The notes under the pieces were generated by a model. The model was not told the origin of the DNA and made no database searches. It saw only the letters and a list, made by a program, of their open reading frames with translations. A program made the translations under genes and the position numbers. A DNA stretch of 64,000 bases from an uncultured Bacilli bacterium (GTDB lineage: Bacteria; Bacillota_I; Bacilli_A; RF39; UBA660): NCBI GenBank assembly GCA_944332205.1, contig CALVJN010000001.1:21629-85628 (forward strand). The letters are read 5' to 3'. Below, one piece after another: positions 1 through 9,001 of this stretch (positions are counted from its first letter, which is position 1; every line of letters begins with the position of its first letter).

Positions 1-211
1 TATCAACAAAATAAACGTTATAAAAATTACTATTAAGAATTTTTAAGTTATCAAAATAACATTCATTGAATTCTATAGCATTTATTCTTAATTTATTATG
101 TTCTTCTAAAGAAAACATGCTATTATAAATTTTACTTTCTTTTAAAGCATCATCTAATTTTATAGAAAATAATTTATTTTCAATTTTTGGATAACTAATT
201 AAAGACTGCAT
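1..211 (-). CDS. Pentapeptide-repeat protein, N-terminal part (cut by window edge)
   Basis: Partial gene running off the left edge; 70 codons are visible from an ATG at 211. A GGTGAT ribosome site lies just upstream. From about residue 46 the sequence repeats every five residues with a central F or I (IEFNE, CYFDN, LKILN, SNFYN, VYF) and small or hydrophobic residues two positions before it. This is the pattern of pentapeptide-repeat proteins, which fold into a right-handed beta helix. The N-terminal 45 residues look globular. Such proteins have varied roles, so no function is assigned. The family call rests on only about five visible repeats. Confidence 0.5.
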   Translation of the reverse strand, partial: MQSLISYPKIENKLFSIKLDDALKESKIYNSMFSLEEHNKLRINAIEFNECYFDNLKILNSNFYNVYFVD

Positions 212-266
212 ATTATCACCAATTAAATTATATATATAATATTATAATAAATCAATTATATAAAAA

Positions 267-299
267 CTAAAAAGAGTTTATTTCATAAACTCTTTTTAG
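267..299 (-). terminator. Rho-independent terminator, possibly bidirectional
   Basis: A perfect 14-bp inverted repeat (ctaaaaagagttta / taaactctttttag) with a 5-base loop lies 14 bases past the stop of the M23-like peptidase gene. The U-rich arm can act on either strand. Confidence 0.75.
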
Positions 300-312
300 A
301 ATAACTTTAACT

Positions 313-1218
313 TTATTTATTATACATATTAAAAACTTTTTTTACCCAATAAGTAACAATTGTAAATAACTTATTATAAAAATTGGAATTTTCATTTTTA
401 TCTTTTTCCTCTTCTTCTTTAAGATAGACGTTAATAAGTTCTTTTTGATAAAGAATGTACCCTATTTCTATGTTATACCAAATATAATCACCATTATCTA
501 TTTTTTCTATATAATTATAAAAACCTTTTTTTATATACCCTATAACTTCTGAATCTAAACTTGGAGTTTTATAACATTTTATATTTGAAGCTATAATTTC
601 AATTTGATTTTTTAATGAATTCTTCTCAACAGGTATTCCTATAACACTAATTTCTTTTGGTACATCTATAAAATTACTTCCTTGAGAATTAATAATACTT
701 GTAAATTCTCTATCTACATAAAAAGCTTCTTCTGGCAATAAAGACTTATCATAAGTAAAACACCACGAACCATTAGAATTTTGTAAAAGACCATAATATT
801 TGCCTAAATTTGCTGTAATATGAAAATGATTTCCTGTAGCAATGCCATCTTTTCCTTCTAATAAAATCATATTTCCTTTTTCAATTATTTGCCCCTTAGA
901 AATCTGTTTTAAATTCTCCTCATTCATATGAGTTAACGTTAAAAATAAATAATCAGCCTCTTCTTTATATGGCATATATAATTTATTAACAGATTTTAAT
1001 CTAACAGAATTAGTTATATTACTGTTAATTCCTAAAACTTCTTCTACAATAAAATCATTTTGTGGAATAAAAAAATCTTGATTTATATCTTTACCAGCTT
1101 CATCCCAAGGTTTATCACTATAATTGCTGCTTTTTTTCCAATGAAAAATATGATTTCCCTGATTCCAATTTTGAGTTATATTCATTGTTTTAAATGGATA
1201 TATTGCATATTCCTTAAT
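313..1218 (-). CDS. M23-like endolysin/peptidoglycan endopeptidase with SH3-like domain
   Basis: Resembles the M23-type endolysins of gut Firmicutes phages. The opening YPFKTMNITQ, the WDEAGKD segment (zinc-site region 1), the TH before MNEENL, the KGQIIEKG turn and the terminal GNHFHI (HxH) follow the M23 domain in order. An NSNGSWCF...PEEAFYVD segment follows, then an SH3-like beta region (about residues 205-270) and an amphipathic C-terminal helix. Expected role: cleavage of cross-bridge peptides in peptidoglycan. Start: the first ATG is at 1185, but the conserved YPFKT stretch lies in frame upstream of it. The only good Shine-Dalgarno (AAGGAGGG, 1224-1231) is 5 bases before an ATT at 1216-1218, so an AUU start is proposed; 1185 is the conventional alternative. 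No other phage genes are nearby, so it is a host wall hydrolase or a lone prophage remnant. Confidence 0.6.
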   Translation of the reverse strand: MKEYAIYPFKTMNITQNWNQGNHIFHWKKSSNYSDKPWDEAGKDINQDFFIPQNDFIVEEVLGINSNITNSVRLKSVNKLYMPYKEEADYLFLTLTHMNEENLKQISKGQIIEKGNMILLEGKDGIATGNHFHITANLGKYYGLLQNSNGSWCFTYDKSLLPEEAFYVDREFTSIINSQGSNFIDVPKEISVIGIPVEKNSLKNQIEIIASNIKCYKTPSLDSEVIGYIKKGFYNYIEKIDNGDYIWYNIEIGYILYQKELINVYLKEEEEKDKNENSNFYNKLFTIVTYWVKKVFNMYNK

Positions 1219-1349
1219 ATTATCCCTCCTTCATAATAATTTATGTTCCATAAAAAGAAAAAACTATTATAAAGGTTTAACAAAATGCATATAAAATTTA
1301 ATAAAATAATTATTAAATAAAAATTTAAATTACTAGAACTAAATTGCAA

Positions 1350-1375
1350 AATAAAAGCGTTGAATAAACAACGCT
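1350..1375 (-). terminator. Terminator of tRNA-Ala
   Basis: Inverted repeat AGCGTTG/CAACGCT with a 6-base loop, followed on the minus strand by TTTTATTTT, about 10 bases past the tRNA 3' end. Confidence 0.75.
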
Positions 1376-1385
1376 AAAATCAATA

Positions 1386-1461
1386 TGGTGGAGCATAGCG
1401 GGATCGAACCGCTGACCTCCACGGTGCAAACGTGGCGCTCTCCCAGCTGAGCTAATGCCCC
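1386..1461 (-). tRNA. tRNA-Ala (anticodon TGC)
   Basis: 76-nt cloverleaf. Acceptor stem GGGGCAT/ATGCTCC carries the G3:U70 wobble that is the alanine identity element. The anticodon loop is TTTGCAC in a CACG/CGTG stem. The T arm has GGTTCGATCCC. Discriminator A and CCA are encoded. Confidence 0.97.
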
Positions 1462-1480
1462 AAATACAAGCAACAAAGAA

Positions 1481-1510
1481 ATAATATCACGAAACATATA
1501 CAAATGTCAA
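1481..1510 (-). promoter_or_regulatory. Vegetative promoter of tRNA-Ala
   Basis: On the minus strand TTGACA (1505-1510), an 18-base spacer and TATTAT (1481-1486), ending about 20 bases before the tRNA. Upstream of it, to 1800, lies AT-rich DNA in which I see no gene. Confidence 0.7.
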
Positions 1511-1800
1511 TAATTTTAATTTATTTTTTCAAATTTACACATAAAATCGTTAATAATCATAAATAGCAAAAAATATAAAATTACATATATTTACAATTTT
1601 AACAACCTAAATTAATTACTAATAAAATATCATAATAAAATTTAAAATTTTTAATAATCTTTCTTCATTACTTTACTTTAAAAATATATAACACAATTAA
1701 AAATCATAAAATTACATTTTACAAACTTTTTAATTAAAGTTAATTATATACTTAATAATAAATTAATATATTTTAATTTGAATTATATACCTAAATTTAT

Positions 1801-3027
1801 TTACCTAATATAAACATCATAGATATTATTAAAATTGTATTTAAATTCTTCTCTTTTTACTAAAGAAGTAATACCATATTCATCATATCTATATAAATAA
1901 TCATCAGCTATGAAATAAATTCTATCATTTTTTACTTTTACTTCTTTAGCATTATCATTTTTAAATAAATAAATTGGACTATCTAAATAATTTTTATAAA
2001 CTTTATAAAAAATACCATCTTTTAAATAGATTGCATAAGTATTAAATTTAAATATTAAATCATAATCTATACTATCATATTCAGAAGTATCTTCTGAAAA
2101 TTTAATTATATCATCTTTTAATTCATAAACACTTATCTCACTAAATACACCATTCTGATAATTAACTCCTTTTGAATTTTTATCACCAACAATTGAAACT
2201 TTACCATTAACAGGATCAATAGCATATTGTATTAAATTACTCTTGTCAAAAAAATAAAGTTTATCATCATGTATACCATTAATATATAATTGTTTTGAAA
2301 TAGGATTAGAAAATTCAATATCTTTTATAACACCGCTTTCTATATCAAAAATCAAATAAATATTATATTCAGGATTAGAACTCATTTTTGGTATCAAATA
2401 ATAATTATCAACTAATACACCTAAATCATTTTTATAATTATCATATACAGAAAAAGGAAGTAATTCTTCTAGTTCTTTATCAAATTTTATAATATTTTTA
2501 TAATTATATACAACAAATATTTCATCATCATAAATATATCCACTATTAATATATAAATCAGATATTTCACTTGTTTTATCATCATCAAAAGAAACATTTG
2601 ACAACAAATTAGGAATGCCGTTTAAATATTCATCAAAACCATCAATATCTTTAAAAATATAAGAAGAATAAAATTCACCATTTTTTGAGCATAATGGCAT
2701 ACTTGATTTCTGATCATTTATATATATTAAAGAAAGACACGAAACACTATCATTGTTAAACACTTTAACATCCTTAATTACCTCTTTCTGTTTATTAAAA
2801 TAATTATTATTTTGAAATAAAAAGTTAATACCATTAAAGTCAATATCAAAAAAATAATAATCTTCACCTTTAACCTTTCTATATATTTCATCAACATAAA
2901 AAGTTCCAGAATCATTTTCAATTATATATTCAACTTCATGTTCAACTTTTAAATAATTAATTAACAATTGAAAGCTAAATGCAAAAATTAAAATTAAAAA
3001 TGAAATTGAAATAATTTTTTTAAGCAT
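1801..3027 (-). CDS. Membrane-anchored exported protein, beta-propeller-like
   Basis: A 408-aa protein with a single N-terminal hydrophobic anchor (residues 8-26) after a KK charge, then an extracytoplasmic body. The body has repeated beta-rich units of the type DDEIFVVYNYKNI, DDKLYFFDKSNL and NDRIYFIADDYLYRYDEYG, the kind of blade motif seen in YWTD-like or DUF5050-like propellers. No catalytic motif is visible and the family is not recognised. It starts at an ATG after AAGGAGG and follows holA by 11 bases, so the two are probably co-transcribed. The function is unknown. Confidence 0.55.
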   Translation of the reverse strand: MLKKIISISFLILIFAFSFQLLINYLKVEHEVEYIIENDSGTFYVDEIYRKVKGEDYYFFDIDFNGINFLFQNNNYFNKQKEVIKDVKVFNNDSVSCLSLIYINDQKSSMPLCSKNGEFYSSYIFKDIDGFDEYLNGIPNLLSNVSFDDDKTSEISDLYINSGYIYDDEIFVVYNYKNIIKFDKELEELLPFSVYDNYKNDLGVLVDNYYLIPKMSSNPEYNIYLIFDIESGVIKDIEFSNPISKQLYINGIHDDKLYFFDKSNLIQYAIDPVNGKVSIVGDKNSKGVNYQNGVFSEISVYELKDDIIKFSEDTSEYDSIDYDLIFKFNTYAIYLKDGIFYKVYKNYLDSPIYLFKNDNAKEVKVKNDRIYFIADDYLYRYDEYGITSLVKREEFKYNFNNIYDVYIR

Positions 3028-3038
3028 GAAAAACCTCC

Positions 3039-3968
3039 TTATATTTTTAATAAAAACATTTCAAAAGCAAGACTACTAGAAATATCACTACTTTTTATTT
3101 TATAATCAAGATCAGATAAATCATTTAAAAGCATAATAAGCTTTCTATAAGAAAAATTACAACAATTTTCTAACGCAATCGTTACAGCTCTAAATTTAAC
3201 ATTCAACATTTTAGAAATTTCATTTACACTAATTCTATCATCATTGAGCAATTTTACACAATATAGTAACCTCAGTTGACTCGAAATGCCTGCTAATAAT
3301 CCAACAATATCTTTTTCACTTTTAACAATTCTATAATAAATTTCAAAAATTTTATTATTATCTCTTTTAGCAATTGCATTAACCAAATCAAAAACATTTT
3401 CGTCATAATCTTTTGCTACAAGCATATTTATATCATTAATACTAATGTTCTTATTTTCTTCATCAATTTTATAAAGTTTAATTTTATCCAATTCATTAAT
3501 AATTTTCTCATTATTATATAAACAATATTCAGCAAAATATTTAACTGTTTTATTATCCATAGAAAAATTATTTAATCTACTTTTAATTAAAATCTCAGAC
3601 GAAAATTTCGAATCAACAATCTCCATATTAACTAAAAGTTTTTTTATTTCTTTTTTTTCACTTAACTTTGAAGCAACAAGTATTAAATAATTGTTGCTAG
3701 GATTATTTAAATATTTATCTAAATATTTAATATCATCATTACTTGCACCTTCTAAAAAGGAACAATTATAACATACTACAATTTTGCAATTAGACAAAAA
3801 ATCATATGTATCTAACTCCTCAATCACATTATATAAAGAAGTCATTTCCAAATCATATTTAATTAATTGACTATCATAATCTTTAATATTAGATAATATA
3901 TTATTAATTTTAGCATCAATTACAACTTTATCCTCAGAGAGTATTAAAAAATTACGTTTAAAATTCAT
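3039..3968 (-). CDS. holA: DNA polymerase III subunit delta (clamp loader)
   Basis: A 309-aa protein, slightly shorter than the usual 330-345, that matches HolA in layout. The N-terminal half is AAA-like, with LSEDKVVIDAKINNIL near the start and an FLSNCKIVVCYNCSFL strand where HolA has its Walker-B-like element. A helical lid follows, then a C-terminal collar with NNKIFEIYYRIVKSEKDIVGLLAGISSQLRLLY and LNVKFRAV. It opens the beta clamp within the clamp loader on the replication fork. It lies 45 bases downstream of the PH-domain gene, at the end of the type IV secretion block; its own promoter is not obvious. Confidence 0.8.
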   Translation of the reverse strand: MNFKRNFLILSEDKVVIDAKINNILSNIKDYDSQLIKYDLEMTSLYNVIEELDTYDFLSNCKIVVCYNCSFLEGASNDDIKYLDKYLNNPSNNYLILVASKLSEKKEIKKLLVNMEIVDSKFSSEILIKSRLNNFSMDNKTVKYFAEYCLYNNEKIINELDKIKLYKIDEENKNISINDINMLVAKDYDENVFDLVNAIAKRDNNKIFEIYYRIVKSEKDIVGLLAGISSQLRLLYCVKLLNDDRISVNEISKMLNVKFRAVTIALENCCNFSYRKLIMLLNDLSDLDYKIKSSDISSSLAFEMFLLKI

Positions 3969-4013
3969 AACATCACCAATAAAATCCTAACAATAATAAG
4001 AAAAATAGAAAAT

Positions 4014-4460
4014 TTATTTTATCGAAGCCTTTTCTTTGTTTGAAAATTGTTTTTTTAATTTAAACATGTATTTACTTACATTTGTTTCAATTTCGGACAT
4101 AGCATCTTTATCAATATTAGACACAAAAATTTTTTCTCGTATAGTATCAATACAAACTTTTCCCCAAATAATTCTAGTTCTTACATTTAAATCATTAAAC
4201 ATATATGGCATAATCGAATCTAAAGCATAACCAAAAAACACCCTTTTTCTTCCAATAAGTATTCTCTTATTTGTTATAGCTATAACACATGTAGAAAAAA
4301 AATCATAAAACTTCTGACTTTTTTGCCCTGTAAACACATAATGTACAGTTTCATCATTATTTAAATGCTTATCAATTACATCGGAATTTTTTTTCAAGCG
4401 CCAAGCAACTGTCAGTGGATATTTCTTTTTAAATTTTTTTGCACCTTCATAAATTGACAT
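4014..4460 (-). CDS. Bacterial PH-domain protein
   Basis: A 148-aa cytoplasmic protein with no membrane segment. The central part (FSTCVIAITNKRILIGRKR, then a YALDSIMPYMFND strand and WGKVCIDTIREKIFVSNI) has the strand order of the bacterial PH domain, whose TNKRIL signature is typical of YdbT/YvbH-like and SHOCT-linked PH proteins. These usually bind lipids or act as small adaptors; no enzymatic role is known. It sits 13 bases after the J/thioredoxin fusion gene and is likely co-transcribed with it. The fold is fairly sure, the function is not. Confidence 0.6.
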   Translation of the reverse strand: MSIYEGAKKFKKKYPLTVAWRLKKNSDVIDKHLNNDETVHYVFTGQKSQKFYDFFSTCVIAITNKRILIGRKRVFFGYALDSIMPYMFNDLNVRTRIIWGKVCIDTIREKIFVSNIDKDAMSEIETNVSKYMFKLKKQFSNKEKASIK

Positions 4461-4473
4461 TATAACACCTACT

Positions 4474-5157
4474 TTATATAAAATTATTCTCTGTTAATAA
4501 CTTAATAAGATTATCTTTAGAAGTATAACCTTTTTTAAACATTTTAACTTCCCCACCTTGAACTAACATCATTGTAGGAGTTGCAATTCCATCATCAATA
4601 AAACTTGAATAACTAGAATATAAATATTCTAAGTCATAATCTGTTAATTTATTTAAATTTAAATAATTAATAATAATATTATATTCAGATAAAATTTCTT
4701 GTAAAACAACATCTTCAGCTTTTGAATATTCACAATCATTTCTGCCAATATATATAAATGATAAATTTTCACCACTTAATAAATTCTTATATTCTTCAAT
4801 AGATATATCAGAAAACATATTTTCTACTTCTGTATTAGATTCAATTTGGCAATTCTTTTTATAATAGGAAATTTCTGAAGAAACATAAGAACCACCAAAA
4901 ACTATTATTAAAACTAAAATTAAAATTATAAAATTTTTTATTTTATCATAAAAGTTTGAAACAATACCATCATTATCATAATTAGATACATTAATTTTTG
5001 ATAACAATAAATTATAAGCCTCCATTAATTCTACTATTTTTTTATATGCTTTAGCTTTTTTATATTTATTGTATAAAAAATTATAATTATCTTCTATCTC
5101 TTTAATATCAGCATTGCTACTTACATTCAAAATTTCATAACAATCTTTTTTATTCAT
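4474..5157 (-). CDS. Membrane protein with J-like domain and exported thioredoxin-like domain
   Basis: A 227-aa fusion. Residues 1-56 follow the DnaJ J-domain (DCYEILNVSSNADIKEIEDNY) but lack the HPD tripeptide that stimulates DnaK; KYKKAKAY is there instead. A transmembrane helix spans residues 75-93. The C-terminal half (about 118-227) is thioredoxin-like: FIYIGRNDCEYS keeps one active-site cysteine (C142-E-Y-S145, a CxxS form), and ATPTMMLV supplies the cis-proline loop. It resembles the thioredoxin-like accessory proteins of bacteriocin export. It lies between the SNase-like and PH genes at the end of the secretion block. A role in folding or thiol handling of exported, cysteine-rich components is inference. 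Confidence 0.6.
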   Translation of the reverse strand: MNKKDCYEILNVSSNADIKEIEDNYNFLYNKYKKAKAYKKIVELMEAYNLLLSKINVSNYDNDGIVSNFYDKIKNFIILILVLIIVFGGSYVSSEISYYKKNCQIESNTEVENMFSDISIEEYKNLLSGENLSFIYIGRNDCEYSKAEDVVLQEILSEYNIIINYLNLNKLTDYDLEYLYSSYSSFIDDGIATPTMMLVQGGEVKMFKKGYTSKDNLIKLLTENNFI

Positions 5158-5172
5158 ATTTTTTCTCCTATT

Positions 5173-5790
5173 CTACTGCATTTCTTCAATAATATTATCG
5201 ATAAATTTTACAATTTTTTCTAATATTCCATTTATAAAATTTAGAATAGTGGAAAACAAATTTTCATTTTTTTGTAATTGACTATCGCTAACATTTGTAT
5301 CAACTACGTTTTCTTTATACCATATACCTAATTCATTATTTTTAGCATAATCTTCAGCTGACAGTAATAAATCACTATATTTATAATCATCAGATAAATA
5401 TGCTATTTTTGAATATCCTATTTTCACTAAATTTTCTTGTAATAAAACGCCATCAACCCAAACCCATACTAATTTTCTACCATATTTATCTTCTTTTTCA
5501 CTATTATTCTCATATTCCAATTTTATATCTTTAGCATTTTTCAAAACATTACAAACATATTCACTTACTAAGCTACCATTTATCTCATCATTAACATCAG
5601 CAACTACTACAGAATTTGATTCAACTCCTATAAACTTTACTTTAATTTCATTATTTTCTAATATAAATCTTGCCGAATTACCATCAACGCACTTACTTAA
5701 AGTAACTGAAAACTGATTACTTTGATTATCTAACGCAAAAACGCTAAAAGGAAATACGAACCAAGCTAAAATAAAAAAAGAAAATTTCAA
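5173..5790 (-). CDS. Exported SNase-fold protein, probably catalytically inactive
   Basis: A 205-aa protein starting at TTG after GAGGTGG. The N-terminal 19 residues form a signal peptide ending SVFA. Residues 30-150 follow the staphylococcal nuclease (SNase) fold: VDGNSA for VDGDT, VKFIGVESNS for FRLLLVDTPE, DKYGRKLVWV for DKYGRGLAYI and the closing NNELGIW. Only the R of DKYGR (R105) survives of the key residues. D21 is N38, R35 is K52, D40 is E57 and the catalytic E43 is S60. The C-terminus is an amphipathic helix. It lies 27 bases downstream of virD4, so a structural or DNA/nucleotide-binding role in the secretion machine is inferred. Confidence 0.65.
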   Translation of the reverse strand: MKFSFFILAWFVFPFSVFALDNQSNQFSVTLSKCVDGNSARFILENNEIKVKFIGVESNSVVVADVNDEINGSLVSEYVCNVLKNAKDIKLEYENNSEKEDKYGRKLVWVWVDGVLLQENLVKIGYSKIAYLSDDYKYSDLLLSAEDYAKNNELGIWYKENVVDTNVSDSQLQKNENLFSTILNFINGILEKIVKFIDNIIEEMQ

Positions 5791-5817
5791 TTATACCACC
5801 TCACAAATAATTTTTAA

Positions 5818-8178
5818 TTAATCATCAAAAAAATCATCAAAAAACTTATCATCATCACTTAAATCTTCTAATTTTAAAGATGTAGCTAATTTATTAGAAG
5901 CTTTTTCTTTAACATCATCTGATTTTATTTCATCTTTAGATACATTAACAGGATTTGTCTTATCAACATTTTTTATAACACTTATCTGGTCATTTTTCAT
6001 GGTATTAATATTAGAAGATGTTAAATTTTCATTTGCGTTAATTTTATTAATATCATCAAACTCTTTATTTTTTAGTTTTTCATTTACTTTTCTTTCTATG
6101 TTGATTGATGAAAGATTTAAATCGTTTTTAGGTTTATAAACAATATCATTATCATCTAATAATTCGATGTTATCATGTTTAAATTTACTAGTTGTTTCAT
6201 TAACTTTATTATCATATATAGGTTTTTTAACAACATTAGTTGTCTCACTAATATGATTGTTACTTAAATTATTAGAATTAGAATTTTTTGCAACGTTATT
6301 ATCAACTTTTTCTTTTTTTTCAAAATTTATAAGTGCTTGTTGAACTTTTTTCATTAATTCATTTTCATCAAATTTTGATCCTAAACCAGCTTTATCTCTA
6401 GAAAAATTTGTTGAAGATGTTGCATCATTTCCTGACATATTAGACATCATTTCTTTTATCTTTTGATTTTTTTTCTCCTTAACAAAATCTCTTATATCAA
6501 AAATTTTAACAGGGCGTTTTTCACGAACTGGATAATCAATCTTTCCAGAAACACAATTTCCCCAATTAATTTTAAAATCTGGCACAAATGAAGTTTTAAA
6601 AGGATTTTTTCGCAAACGCAAAATTATTTGATCAAACTGTTTCATTCTTTGCAAATCACTAATAGTTACAAGAGGAGTTGAAGCTGTTTTATCATCTTTT
6701 TTAGATTTTTTTTCACCACATAGTTTACTTATTTCTTCAAGAGCGGCCAACTCAGTGGAAATAAGATAAATAATATTACCACAATTTCCTTTAATCGTTT
6801 CAGCATCATCTTTTCCATATACTTTATTAAGTTGTGCAAAATTTTGAATTATCATTGTAAATCTAATCTGACGCGAACGTGCAGCAGTTATCATTGTTGT
6901 AACATCTTTAAGAGGTGGCATATTAGCAAATTCATCAAGTAAAAAATTAGTTCTAACAGGAAGTTTACCACCACTAACTTGAGCGACATCAATTAGAGTT
7001 TCATATATTTGTTTTATAAGTATTGTTGCTAAAGAATGGTATGTCTTTTTCTCATCTTGAATTATTATAAAAACAGCTGTTGGCACTTTACCAATAGATT
7101 CAAGCTCAAAGTCACTATAACTAAGCATCTCTGAAAGATTTTCACGAGATGCAAAAAGTTTAACTTTTTGTTTGAATACTGATATTATCCCCCCCTTTGT
7201 TTCACTTGGCGCCATAACAGTACCACTAGCATTTACATATGCAGCACTACTAGGATCCTTGTAATTAAAATATTCTTTTATATAAGTAGAACCGCCAAAT
7301 TTATCTTCACCAACAGTTGCTGTCATATTAATACTATTAATATTAATCTTGTCTTCTTCAGTATCTTCAAACATAGCTAAAGCAATACCAGCGAAATAAT
7401 CGGCAGCTGTTTTTTCCCAAAATGGATCACTATTAGCTGAATTTTCTTCATACAAAATATTAAGTGCTAAATCATCTAATAGTTCTATTGCTTTATCCTG
7501 ATTACCATTTTTATATAATTTGTATGGTAATGATAGTGGATTCCAAGCATTACCATTTTGTGGATTACGGAAATTTAAAACAATTAAATTATATCCTTTC
7601 TTCTTTAATAAATCACCGGTTTTTTCATAAATTTCACCTTTTGGATCAGTACAAATAATAGATTCACCTTTTTTTGCTAAAATTTTTACACTAGGTAAAA
7701 TTGTATTTACAGTTTTACCACTACCAGTAGCACCTATAACTAAATTGTGATACTCACCATTATCTACCCATAATTCATGCCCATTACTTATTAATGGAAT
7801 ACCAGCATATTCAGAAGTAGAATCAGATGCTAAAACACGTTTTATATTATTATCATTTTTTATACTTTTAACACTAGACCAGTTACTATAACCATTAGAA
7901 TTCTTTGAATTAAAACCAATTCCAAAGCCACTTTCCCATTCAAAAAAATACGAACTTACACTAAAAAACAAACCACCTAGAGCTAATAAATAAAATACTA
8001 AAGTAAACACCAAATAATCCTCAGAAAAAGCCTTTAATGGATTTAAACCATAAAAAGTTCCTTGACTTGCTAATTGTGGTAAATTAAGAACTCCTAAAGC
8101 AACTATATATAATAAAAATATAGCAAAGAAAATAAATATTAAAATATCTTTAGAAGTAGCAACAATACGAAATTTCAT
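5818..8178 (-). CDS. virD4: VirD4/TraG-type coupling ATPase
   Basis: A 786-aa type IV coupling protein. Two transmembrane helices (about 12-32 and 55-75) precede the ATPase. It has Walker A GATGSGKT (149-156), Walker B NFLLDEFANMPP and the arginine-rich ITAARSRQIRFTMIIQNFAQL segment typical of TraG/VirD4. Members form a hexamer at the inner face of the membrane and hand DNA or protein substrates to the channel. The last 220 residues are a low-complexity Asn/Asp/Lys tail ending in an acidic DDKFFDDFFDD stretch, unusual in length and probably a flexible substrate or partner binding arm. It is the first gene of a short run (SNase-like, J/Trx, PH, holA). Confidence 0.9.
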   Translation of the reverse strand: MKFRIVATSKDILIFIFFAIFLLYIVALGVLNLPQLASQGTFYGLNPLKAFSEDYLVFTLVFYLLALGGLFFSVSSYFFEWESGFGIGFNSKNSNGYSNWSSVKSIKNDNNIKRVLASDSTSEYAGIPLISNGHELWVDNGEYHNLVIGATGSGKTVNTILPSVKILAKKGESIICTDPKGEIYEKTGDLLKKKGYNLIVLNFRNPQNGNAWNPLSLPYKLYKNGNQDKAIELLDDLALNILYEENSANSDPFWEKTAADYFAGIALAMFEDTEEDKININSINMTATVGEDKFGGSTYIKEYFNYKDPSSAAYVNASGTVMAPSETKGGIISVFKQKVKLFASRENLSEMLSYSDFELESIGKVPTAVFIIIQDEKKTYHSLATILIKQIYETLIDVAQVSGGKLPVRTNFLLDEFANMPPLKDVTTMITAARSRQIRFTMIIQNFAQLNKVYGKDDAETIKGNCGNIIYLISTELAALEEISKLCGEKKSKKDDKTASTPLVTISDLQRMKQFDQIILRLRKNPFKTSFVPDFKINWGNCVSGKIDYPVREKRPVKIFDIRDFVKEKKNQKIKEMMSNMSGNDATSSTNFSRDKAGLGSKFDENELMKKVQQALINFEKKEKVDNNVAKNSNSNNLSNNHISETTNVVKKPIYDNKVNETTSKFKHDNIELLDDNDIVYKPKNDLNLSSINIERKVNEKLKNKEFDDINKINANENLTSSNINTMKNDQISVIKNVDKTNPVNVSKDEIKSDDVKEKASNKLATSLKLEDLSDDDKFFDDFFDD

Positions 8179-8207
8179 TGATAAATCACATCCTTAATTC
8201 AAATAAA

Positions 8208-8237
8208 ATAATATCATAAAACAAACAAAAAAGGCAA
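8208..8237 (-). promoter_or_regulatory. Candidate promoter of virD4
   Basis: Minus-strand TTGCCT (8232-8237), an 18-base spacer and TATTAT (8208-8213), about 30 bases upstream of the virD4 start. It lies in the only sizeable gap (68 bases) between the lipoprotein gene and virD4. Confidence 0.45.
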
Positions 8238-8246
8238 TAAATATAA

Positions 8247-8984
8247 CTATATAACATTATTCTTTTTTTTCATATTAACTAATTTAACAATAATAACTAA
8301 CCCAATAATTAAAACTACTCCACAACATAATAATACAACATTCCAAGGTGTACTGCTCACAGTAGGTCTTATTGATGTTGTATCTAAAACAATATACAAA
8401 TTTTCAGATAGTATAGTATCTTTAGTTATAGTCCATTCGTATACACCATTACCCTTATCTTGAGCATTAGTTGCTATTGGATAAAAAATACTACTAACTG
8501 TTACATTAATTTCATCTAATTCATCGTAGCCATTAAAAAAATCTAAATCACTACTACCTGATATTGTTAAATATCTACCATCGTATGTTGATGAAAAGTT
8601 GGGTATTAAATCATTAGGTATTGTTGCATTAACATAATCATTAAATTTAAAAGAAGAAGATAATTTAAATCCAACATTTTCATCATCATTAATATATTCG
8701 GAATGATACACATCACAACTATTATTATCTGTAACTTGACAACTAGTATCCATATCACCATACATATTATAATAATTTGTATAAATTTTATTAGAATTAC
8801 CATATTCCATAGCATAATCATTAAAAGTCATTCCTAAATCGTCGCTTTTATTAGTTAACGTATCTTTGTTAGCAAAAACAAAAAATTCTTCATGTATAAT
8901 ACCATCTAAGACTTCAATTTTATAATTGGCTCTACAACCCGTAAAAAGAAATAGAAAAATAAATATTAAAAACTTTTTTTTCAA
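8247..8984 (-). CDS. Lipoprotein with C-terminal transmembrane helix, secretion-locus component
   Basis: A 245-aa protein with a TTG start 6 bases after GGAGG. The lipobox LFTGC puts the lipidated cysteine at residue 17. The extracytoplasmic body is beta-rich, with GRYLTISGSSDLDFF and NGVYEWTITKDTI strands. A hydrophobic helix near residues 215-237 is followed by a KMKKKN tail on the cytoplasmic side, so the protein would be anchored at both ends. It sits between the SpoIID-amidase and virD4 genes of the type IV secretion block. I do not recognise the family. A scaffold role analogous to other surface lipoproteins of Gram-positive conjugation systems is inference. Confidence 0.6.
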   Translation of the reverse strand: MKKKFLIFIFLFLFTGCRANYKIEVLDGIIHEEFFVFANKDTLTNKSDDLGMTFNDYAMEYGNSNKIYTNYYNMYGDMDTSCQVTDNNSCDVYHSEYINDDENVGFKLSSSFKFNDYVNATIPNDLIPNFSSTYDGRYLTISGSSDLDFFNGYDELDEINVTVSSIFYPIATNAQDKGNGVYEWTITKDTILSENLYIVLDTTSIRPTVSSTPWNVVLLCCGVVLIIGLVIIVKLVNMKKKNNVI

Positions 8985-9001
8985 ATTTTACCTCCTATTA
9001 T

